From contig NW_002476417.1 of the NCBI RefSeq assembly GCF_000189635.1, forward strand, positions 682,001-746,000: DNA of 64,000 bases, read 5' to 3'. The notes below the pieces were generated by a model that was not told where the DNA came from, made no database searches, and was given only the letters and a program-made list of their open reading frames with translations. A program made the position numbers and the translations under genes. Shown here piece after piece: positions 51,701 to 61,840 of the stretch. Position 1 is the stretch's first letter. Every line of letters begins with the position of its first letter. Source of the DNA: Tetrahymena thermophila SB210 (lineage: Eukaryota; Ciliophora; Oligohymenophorea; Hymenostomatida; Tetrahymenidae).

Positions 51701-54700
51701 AAAACAATCCTCAATAGTTATGTATGTTGGAAGAGTTTAAAATGATATAAGTGACCTTCTTTAATCGAGTTCATGGGAAAAAAGAATTACATATTTATGC
51801 AATTTTTTATAACCATTTTTAATTTTAGTTATTATATTTGGTTGCATCATGCATTATGCAGCTGTGTTAGTTTTTAGGATAGAAGTACCTATAAAGCTGC
51901 TTAAGACATTTATTAACTAGAGAGTAGATAAATATGAAAATGTTAAAAAAGTACCTAACAAATCGAATTTTGATTAATCTGAATGCTACAACTGCCCTAC
52001 AAATAAACCAGCAGATCGTAAAAAAAAATAAATTGATAAAATGAATAATAACAAATATAACTATGACAAAAACAATTTAATGAACACATCTATTATACCT
52101 TTAAAAGGGAGAAAATCATCATTAGAAAGTGGAAATTAGCAATCAGAAAGATTTATTAAACAAGTAGCACTGAGAAAAAATACTAGCCTCATGATTACAT
52201 GTGATAGAAATAGCGAAAGCTTAAATCAATTAGAAAAATATGAAAATGATAAAGCTTACTAAAGTCAATTAGTTACAAGTAATTAAATTCCCTAGCAAAA
52301 TTAAATTTTTACCACATAAATCTAAAGTTAAAACTCCTCTCCATAACACACTTTAAATTAAAAAGTAAAGCAACAACATATCAATCGCTACTTAATTTAG
52401 TTAAATAGCAACAAACTCCTTAGGAAATCGAGTGATTCTCAAATATAAAAATACAATTAATAACACATATTTTCTCACCTTTGCCTCAAAACGAAATAAT
52501 ATTCTCATGGACAGTAGTGCGAGGAATAAGATGAATAATCAGAAGTAGATAGCACCATAAATTAACAGTAGTAGAATGGTAACGATTTAATTACTAACAA
52601 AGAAGAAAAATCTGAAAGAAAAGATTTACCTTCCTAGCAAAACAATCAAGCTTTTTAAAATTCTATATTCGAATCTAACCACCCTATTAATATTATTCCT
52701 TATCAGTAAACGCCTCGTCTTGAAAATGATAGAGATGAAGAATTTTTAGAGCTTAACAAATAAGCTGCTAGAACTAATAGAAGCAACTTGAAAAAGTTAA
52801 GCTTATATTATAAGGAGAGTTAATAATAAGCAGCTATTCCTTAAACTTAAGTTAATCAAATAAATGAATCTGATTAGTAGAAGAAAAATTCACCAGCTAA
52901 AAATAGCACATTCTCATTTAAGTCAAATGATTAAATCACTCTACAAACAAATTAATAACCAATTCTAATTGATGATAATAAAATTGCAAGCATAACTCCA
53001 CTGACTCCAAAAGATTTTCCTGATAACTAAATATCAAAGAAATAAAGTGACTCTATTCACTTTAGTGAAAAGACTGCTTAAAAGTTTGAGGATGCAATCC
53101 TACGAACTGAAATAGAAAAACAAGTTAGTAATTATCTAATCACTGACATCGAATAGCAATGCTATAATTAGGTACCTGAAAATAATATAAATTTTCATAG
53201 TAATGGAGTAAGAAAGGAGGTAGTTGAATCTATAAAATTTGAATCAAAGCAAATAAAAGGTATTAACTTTCTCCAAAGAACATAGCAGTTTTTGAAGCAG
53301 TAGCTAGCTTAAATAAAAGAAAGTGCTAAATAATTTAAGGCATCAATTACTCCTAGACAGCAGCAGGGTAAAGACATTGAAAGTAATAATAACATAAAAA
53401 TTCAGTTAAAAACCATTTAAACTCTTGATTCTTCTGCCCAAAGAAAAAAAGAAGCTGTCTTGAATGAAGACTTAACACCAATTTATAAATAAAGTTCGTA
53501 ACAACAATAACAATATGAAGTTACTCTACTTTAAAATGAGTTTGATGTTGAAGAGTTTATGTAGCAATAAAACCAGGAATTTGATACTGTTGTTAATTTG
53601 GAAGATATCTAAACCTATTCACATGAAATTGAAGTCATTGTAAATACTTTTAAGCATTTATTTGGTGTGATTCACTATATGGAAGAAGGGTATGAAAGAG
53701 AAGATTTTGCTTCCTCATTGTTTAGCTTGAATTAAGCAGTTACTATTTTTAAATATATAAATAATATTTCTGCTGTAGGTATGGCCTACTTTGACATCGG
53801 TAATCTCTACTTCGGCTAAGAGAAATTCGAAGAGGCTATCGAAAGATATAGTATATCTCTTTCATGTGGATTTTAGTAATTTGAAGTGACGTCAATATCT
53901 CATTTTAATGAAGTTCTCTAATCAGGATAGCTTTGCTTCGATTATTACTCTCTTTAGTAGTTCTTTAATAGACTCTATTTTATTTCTCTTTCTTTCAAAG
54001 AGCTTGCACTTTCCTTTCATGATGATATATAATTAATTGGTAGAGATGCAAGGAGTAATTACTTGCTCAGATAAGCAGTCCTACATTTCAAAACTTGTCT
54101 CAGAGTTGGTACCTATTTAAAGAAACACTAACAAGACTCATTTAAACTACTAGAAATTATTATTTTTATTCATATTTACTTGAGTGAAATATTTGTCTAT
54201 TTAAATGAAGATATCTTATCTGAGTGCACTTTAAAAGAGGCTACTAGAAATTTTGAATAACTTATACTTAAAAACAGATAAAAAAACTTATTACCAAAAG
54301 GATGTAACTCCCCTTCTTAAAAAAGAAAATTATCAATATTGAGAACCAATAATCCTAAGCAAGATTAGTAGATAATTGAAGAAACCTATATTATTCGTAC
54401 AGCTTTCTATTATATTAGAGGTGTAATCTAAATTAAAAAGGGTTTAATAAAAGATGGTTGCAATTCTTTAACAAATTACCTCGAAAAATCACAAACTTAA
54501 CAATACTAAAAAAAGTCTCTCTATTTTTTAAAAAGCATATTCAAAAAGGAAAATTTACCTACATATTTTATAGAGAAAAGAATTGAAAAAATTGTACCTA
54601 TATCTTATGATATCTATGTCCTTATAGATATTTAAGAGCTATCCTATTCATCATCTTACCATCAAAGTCTATAGCTAAAAATACTTTAAAGATTTAAGCA

Positions 54701-55717
54701 AACTTTTGTTAAGACAGATGATAAAGTTTGTATAATTTTGTACAACTAAGAATTTCAAGTTCTTTAACCGCTTATGATCTTTTAAAATAACAAGCACTGG
54801 GAGATTTGCTTTGAAAACATCAAGTAAGCTCTAAAAATCTAAAGAGAAAAGTCAGTGTCCATATATTTCTAAAATAGCTTTGAAGACTAATCTCCTATTT
54901 TAATAAGAAACCATAATGTAAATGGATTAAATTCTCCACTAGGTTTGGTCTAAGAGAATTAATCTTAAAGCGATCATCAATAATCCTAATATACCGAATG
55001 GGAATCGTCAATATTCAAATCCCTTAAAGAGATGTCACTTCAAGAAATAGCAGTACCGTTCGATGTATCTTAAGTAAAAAGGAAATCTATCCTATTTTCA
55101 TTTTATTTCTCTTAGCACTCTCCTATAAGCAACGAAAGCAAATTTATATAAAATTTTACAACTCTCCTTGATACATTCCACAAACAGCCAACCGTTATTA
55201 ATTTCTTTAGTTCAATAAAATAAGATACACCTAGTCAAATGACAGTTTCATAAAAAATTGTAAGAAATCACTAAGAATCTTCTAATTCTATGTTGATTTA
55301 AAACTAATTTAATACTCAAGGATCTTTTTAAGATCACATGCATCTCACAAAAATAAATAGATAACCAAGAATTTCAATTAATAAAAACCATTTAATGAAT
55401 AATGCTTAGTAAAAACATAGCTTTTTAAACACTCCTTCAACTTTGCAGGGCTAAAATTTTAGAAACAGAGAAACGACATATGATTTGTTTGAATAATAAC
55501 AATTACAAATATCTCCTAAGCAAGATAACAAAGATATGTTTAGAAGATAGGAAACAATGCCCTTAATTAGCAATACTAAAATTATGTATGAAATACCTAA
55601 GACTAAAATAAAAAAATTTCATATATTTACCAAGGAGCAAGATTTGTTTACTTATCTTTTTTATAAAAGAACCGAAATATAAAACTTTTACATTTTACAG
55701 AGAAGATTTTTCAAATG
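48737..55717 (+). CDS. Cache-domain transmembrane receptor-like protein with TPR and vWA-like tail, paralogue D (longest)
   Basis: The ATG at 48737 begins MGIVFQFICSISIPITTGSLF; exon 1 ends in Trp of VEW. Ectodomain: NIEKQRLHNYAYLDKVITE, NGYDTSQMVSFPA, TYDPRCRLWYEDSLQ, IPYKFAFTGVIGMTIA, VLGLDYDLQNLIENIF, LGYTIFFHPLNNTV, FFHKDWNNLDSMSVTWEDLEY. The second helix is PFLILVIIFGCIMHYAAVLVF. A roughly 600-residue Gln/Asn/Ser-rich linker follows. Then comes a clear TPR unit (VGMAYFDIGNLYFGQEKFEEAIERYSISL) and more helical pairs. A well-preserved vWA-like domain ends the protein (YDIYVLIDIQELSYSSSYHQ; DDKVCIILYNQEFQVLQPL; KRKSILFSFYF). The vWA metal site (DxSxS) is not intact. Two introns are unusually large (50019-50529 and about 51069-51643). 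Confidence 0.82.
50019..50529 (+). other. 511-nt intron in paralogue D
   Basis: It splits the Cache domain after SLQNNG, at the position where paralogue C has an intron of about 50 nt. The extra length is AT-rich sequence without a frame or repeat that I recognise. Confidence 0.6.
51069..51643 (+). other. About 575-nt intron in paralogue D with an imperfect hairpin
   Basis: It lies between the Cache domain and IAIVYPVIVRQ before the second helix. The insert has a near-palindrome at 51421-51440 (accttagct / agctgaggt, 8 of 9 pairs) and a C-rich patch at 51348-51355, unlike the flanking DNA. It might be a decayed insertion; no terminal repeats were confirmed. Confidence 0.4.
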
Positions 55718-56386
55718 AAAAAAAAAATTGTTTATCTCATTTCAATTAGCTAAATAAAACCAAAAAAATAATTACAGTAGCCTGCCTTATGAACTTTACA
55801 TTTGTACTTTATATTTTTAAAAATTGTAATAAATAAATAATTAATTAAAATATAATTAAATTAAATTATTGTATTGAATATATAAAAAAAGATGATAATT
55901 AATTACATGTTGTAGACGAATTAACAAAAGGATATATATCTAAAGCTTATTTGAATATATTCATTTATTTTTGCGCTTTTAAATTTGAAAATTTATTCTA
56001 AAAATGTATCAAATCTTAATTTACCATTTGAGCAAATGATTGACAATTAAATAAAATAAATTATTAATTTTTGATTAAATATTTTATCTATTTAGTTTTT
56101 TTAAACGCTTTGATGCAACTATCATTACAGAATTTGAAGACTAAAATTGTATTTGATATACTTAATTAGTATAGATTAGATTTGTTAATTAACATAGTTT
56201 GAGTAACAACCTCAATTTTTTAGTGGTGATATTTAATTAAAATGGATTTATACATTTCATTTAAAAATAGACAAATGAAATTACCAATTTATTATGTTTT
56301 TTATCATTTTAGAGCAAAATCAAATAATTAATAGATTTCTCATAAAAATTTCAAAATAAGCTAATTTAAAACTCATAAAAAACAAA
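55718..56386. other. Intergenic between paralogues D and E
   Basis: 670 bp of AT-rich DNA; nothing recognised. Confidence 0.6.
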
Positions 56387-59300
56387 ATGAGATGGCTAAT
56401 ATACAAGCTAATTATATCAGTATCCCTCCCAATCATACTTGGAGTAGGAATAGTATTAGCAATATTTTATAAAAGTCTGTTTAATGCTCTCCAGCAGTGG
56501 TAATCCATCATTTATATTTTTTTCATACGCCTATCATTTATTTAATTTATTCAATAATAGTAAGTACTGCTAATTTTAATATATTTCTAAAAATCTCCAT
56601 TTTAAACTACTTTTATTGGTAAAATAACTAGGGAATAAGATAGTAATGTATGGATTCATTCAACGCAATAATAGTTATTACACAATTCAGTTTTCTCTCA
56701 ACATTTAATTGAAGAATATAGCTTCAACCAAGTAATAATTACTTTCTAGAAGAATATTAACTTCTAAGGAATTAAAAAATAATTTATTTTACTAAGCTAA
56801 TTAATCAAATATCTATGACAAAAGATGTAATTACATATGGTGATAATGAAGAGCCTTTATAATTAGTATTAAAACAATAAAATTACCAGTAAAAATTTAA
56901 TTCTACTTTACAATTTATATCAATGAAATTTAAAATAAAATAGTTAATTAAAAAACAACTTTTACAATCTGCTCATATAGAGAACTAGCTTTTAACCAGT
57001 GTCCAGAAAATGTTTATAATCAATTGAATTAAAACTAATTTTATGCTGACTTATATTTTGTTCGATAAGTTTTTAAATTTGATCTACTTACTCCTCAGTA
57101 ACAGTATTTTATCATTATGGTAAGTAAATTCTTTAAGAATCTATAATATATTAATATAACAATTAATAGAATGATTTTTTGTCATTTTATGGAAGGGCTG
57201 CTTTCTATTCATCTCAAATTAGTTAAACTCTCTTGCAAATTATATTTATATATAACGCAGATACTACTTCACTTGAGTATGGAATTCCTTCTGGGTAATC
57301 CAATTATAATAAATATATGTATTACTGATCAATGATTTATTTATTTATTTAAAAGATTCTATAATTACACACAATCAGATTTTGAAGATTGCTTTGGTAA
57401 TAATTTTATTGAGCCTTTTGATCCAAGATGTAGGCCATGGTATAAATATGCATAAAACCATTAAGGTAAACCATCCTTTTAATATACATCTAATTTATCT
57501 AAATATTTTTATATTAAGGATATTTTTTTTATGAGCCATATATTGATGCTATAATGGGAAATTTACTTATGACCCTCTCAAGCTAAGTTAGAGATAGTTA
57601 ATAAAATTTTTATTCTGTAGATAGTATAGATTTTAGTATGTAAAGCATAGTATAGTAATTTAACTCAACTTTAAATGACAATGCATATTCGGTATTGCTA
57701 CATGAATTTAACAGTACAGTAAATTTTTAGTATTTTTATAACAAATTCGTTTTTTAATTTATAGAGTAGGGTGGGTGAAAATATTAATCTTTATTTTAAA
57801 ACGTTATATTTTTAGAATTTTTTTTATTTTTTTAAAAAAAACTTACTAAAAATAAAAATTTAAAAATACCTCTAAATAAATAAATATTTTTATTTTCAAT
57901 TAATTTAAAATAAAAAAATATTAAATTATAAAATAGATTTTTTATCATCCTTTATTACAAAACTCAAGTCTAGAATCTTGGGGAGATTTAGAATTTTAAA
58001 ATATAACAACAAATTGCTAAAGCTTAAGTGAACTTTAAGATTGCTTAACTGAAAAATAATAATTTGAGTAATAAGTAAATTAAAGCATATTATTTATATA
58101 AAATGGGGAATATGATATTGATAATCAGATCAATACAACATAAATGTATCAGTATTGGTCTCGATATGGTGTAAAATTGTAATTAACAATATATTTTTTA
58201 ATCATAATTAATATCCTTTTCGTTTAGAATAAGTTTAGTTTACCCAGTTAAAAGTACTATTAATGGCATAAATACTTAACTCCCTTATTCATTTGCTACT
58301 ATACTTACTGCTAGAGTTATTAAAGATAATAGTGATAAACTGAAACTGTTCAATCTTTTTAATGAAAACATAATTGAAATACCTTTAATTATAGAATTTA
58401 TTATAATTAGTATTTCAGTCTTCTTATTTATTTTTCATTATGGATATTTTTTAAAGCATCAGATATAACATCCTATAGAGTTACTTATAATTTTTTTAGA
58501 AAGAAGTCTGATGCAGTAACAATCTTGTAACTAATTTCTTTTAAAAAAAGAAAAGTGCAATATAATTCGTAAAAGTTAGCTGTATTCAAATAAAAATGCA
58601 AATTAGAAAGTAAATAATAGAAAAAAAGGCAATACAGATTAGGATTTTTAAAATTAAAACTAAATTATTGATACTCCTTTACTAACATCTGGGAATAATG
58701 GATAAATATTTAATTTTCTAAGTCTAGAAGAGAAAAAAAATGATGAATAAAGAATGTTTACACTATTATCAAAAAATAACTTATTGTACCCTTAAAACCC
58801 TGAAGAAGAGGTATTAATAGAAGAAGGTGAAAGAATAGCTTAAAAAAATAATAAACCTTCAAATCTAATTAATAATTCGAAAACATTAATGAACACATCT
58901 CATAGGAAGTTAAATTAATAAGAATAAAATATTCAGAATAGCCCAGGATAGCATTTATTTTCCAATTAATATGAATCTCCTTATTAAATAACTCAATCTT
59001 AAAGAGGAAATTCCCCTCATTAAATAAAAACTTTAGATGAATCTGTATATAGTTTAGGATAAAATTCGAAAAGTAGTGGCGGTTATGATTACATCAACAA
59101 GCTAGAACGAGAATAAATTAATGACAAAGAAAATAAAAACAAAATCTTAAATGGCTTGTAACCCATGTTTAAGGAAATGGAAATTATCAAAGAAACATTT
59201 TAAAATCTTGAAAATTTAATTAATTATCAAATTGATGCCTATACTCAAAACTCTTAAGATACTATGAATACTTTATTTCACTTTAGCAAAGCCAAATCAA

Positions 59301-60946
59301 CATTTTAAAAGTTGTAAAATGAATTAGGTTTAGGTCGTTGTTACTTTAATTTAGGAGTAATATACTTGTTAAAATCGGAATATGATTTAGCTTCTGAATA
59401 ATTTGAATCAGCCTTAATGATAAATTTACGATAAATCGGAGTAGACACAGTGGAAGAGATTAATGACAAAATATTCTTAACCTTTGATAGCTAAGAGGAC
59501 GAATTAACTCTTTTTTGCAAGAGAATATTTTCGCTGGCTTATTGCTTAAAATCTTAAGCCTTTTAGTCAATTTATAAATAAAAAGAAGATATTAACTCAA
59601 ATTACGCTTATGACTTTTCTCAATACTAGGAAGTATTTTAGGTATATAATCAATAGAATAAATCTTTGCTTAAAAAATCTTTTGATCTTTATGAAATCAT
59701 TTAATAGATCATTTTTAACTAAGGTGAACAATTTTCAGATTTATTTAAGCTTTATTTGTATTAAGAATAAATAGAAATTGTTGAATACTTAAACATTTTT
59801 GTTAAACTGCCTTAATATTTGGAAAAGTCTAACTTTTTGCTAAAAAAAATAAGTAAACATAATTTAAGTACACCTATGCTTTAATCTCAAAATAGATAGC
59901 ACAACTAGACAACCAACAGAACTAGATTTTCTATTGATGAAAGTCAACATAATAAGTTGAATAGTTTTAATAAGCTAAATAATAACCTAATAAATATAAT
60001 TATTGAAATTCTTAAAAGTAGGTAGAAATTCTTGCTTGGAAAAATTGAAAGAAAGAAAAAAAACTATGTCAAAGCAATAGAGTATTTAACTTAAAGCCTA
60101 GAAGAAGGGACACACTACAATCCTTTCTAAAGAAAAATAACTCTCTAAAATCTTAATGAATTGTTTAAGTTAACTTCCCTAAAATAATAAAATATAACTA
60201 TTGAAATAGAAAGCGAAGAATAAAGTAATCCAATCGATATATTAATATTGCTTTAATTAGATTCAATTTTACAGTTGTACACATTTGAAACTTGTATTGA
60301 ATATATTAAATAATCAGATTTCTTTAAATAAGGCGATAGGGTAATGATTATAGTCTTTAATACTGATTTAGAAATATTTATGCCATTTACTGAAATAAAA
60401 AACGAAAATCATTGGAAATTGGTTATAAAGTCTCTATAAAATTTATTCATATAATTAATCTAAAATCCTAATCAAGATCAAATTTAGTTGAGCTGGTAAG
60501 ATGCTCTATACTAGTCTTTAAATTACATATATGATTTTAAAATATGGGATTAATACCTAGCAAATGAGTTTTAAAAATATATTAACAATTAAAGCATTTT
60601 TAATTATACTTAAAAAGATATAATAGATCTCATTAAAAAACAAAAAGGCTAATTGCAAAGAAAAAAAATTGTCCTTCTTTTTTCAAGAGAATAAGATAAT
60701 TGGTAATAAAATAGAGATTAAGAAATTTTAATTAAATAAAAAATACTCAACTTACCAAAGCCAATTGTCTATCACATGAAAGATTATTAACTTATTGATA
60801 ATGATTAAAATCAATTCAAATCTGAGTGCTATGTTTATGAATCATTTTAAGAAGAAATTTAATTCGTTAAAAAAGTAAGTCGATTAAGAAATATTGAAAA
60901 ATTTAATCAATAATATGAATTTTTGTCGATTCTTAATCACTCTTGA
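56387..60946 (+). CDS. Cache-domain transmembrane receptor-like protein with TPR and vWA-like tail, paralogue E
   Basis: The ATG at 56387 begins MRWLIYKLIISVSLPIILGVG; exon 1 ends in Trp of QQW. Ectodomain: QQQLLHNSVFSQHLIEE, DTTSLEYGIPSG, PFDPRCRPWYKYAQNH, YEPYIDAIMGNLLMT, VDSIDFSMQSIVQ, AYSVLLHEFNSTV. Phe replaces the Tyr that all other copies have before DPRCR. Second helix region FIIISISVFLFIFHYGYFL. Cytoplasmic TPR-like unit LGLGRCYFNLGVIYLLKSEYDLASEQFESAL, then a vWA-like domain with DILILLQLDS, QGDRVMIIVFNTDLEIFMPF and KKIVLLFSREQDN, ending at TGA 60944. The linker is shorter than in C and D. It has a probable spliced gap around 57770-57930. Confidence 0.82.
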
Positions 60947-61840
60947 CATACAAATTTATATTAAAAATAATATTTATTTGATTATATTAATTACTGATTC
61001 AATCAACAATCAAATTGGTTCATTTAATAAAAATTATTTATCTTTTTTTATATTATTTAATAATAATTTCCCTAAATAATTAACATTGATAAAAGTAATT
61101 TACTGAAATTAAATTCTACAATAAATTATTTACTGTAAATGCTCATTAATTAAGGCGTATTTTAATTAAGGCATTTTTTTCTTAAATTTTTTATAACACA
61201 TATTTTTGAAATAATATACTATTTGAAAAGTAGGAGTTTATGAAGAATTGCATTTAGTAACGTATATTTAATGCTCAAAGTAATTAATTGTGCTTAAGTT
61301 AATATTTTAGATAAAACTGAATTTTAAATGCTAAAATTTTAATTTTCGAAATGTTCATTTTAATGAAAGAATTAGTTAAAGAATTAACTATTGAATTGAG
61401 TGAGTAGATCTCTGTTAAAATTTCAAATTATTTTAATAAGCAATTATAAATAAATATTATGGAGTGGAGTTTGTTTAAAAAATTAAATTTTACACTAAAT
61501 GTTTATTAAATTTTAGCTATTTAATAATTTAATGGAATGACTTAGAAAAATGTTTGCATTCTTTTAAATGCAAATTATTTATTTTGCATTATTATAAAAA
61601 TAAATTTTATATTTCAGGGTTTTTAGAAGTCCTAAAAAAGTCATCATAGTAGATATTAACCTTTCTTTTTTCAGCATAAAATACCATAAATTAGATTATA
61701 TTTAAAGTATATCAAAAAAATTTAAGTAAAAGAAAGAAGAAAAGACTTATATTAGGACTAATAATTTGTAAAAGCTTAACTTAATACTAGTTAAGATAAA
61801 TATTTAGAGGGGTGAAGAGGATTTTACTTATAGCTAAAAG
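60947..61840. other. Intergenic between paralogues E and F
   Basis: About 890 bp, AT-rich. A short direct repeat (ttaattaaggc) occurs near 61147 and 61163. No gene seen. Confidence 0.55.
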
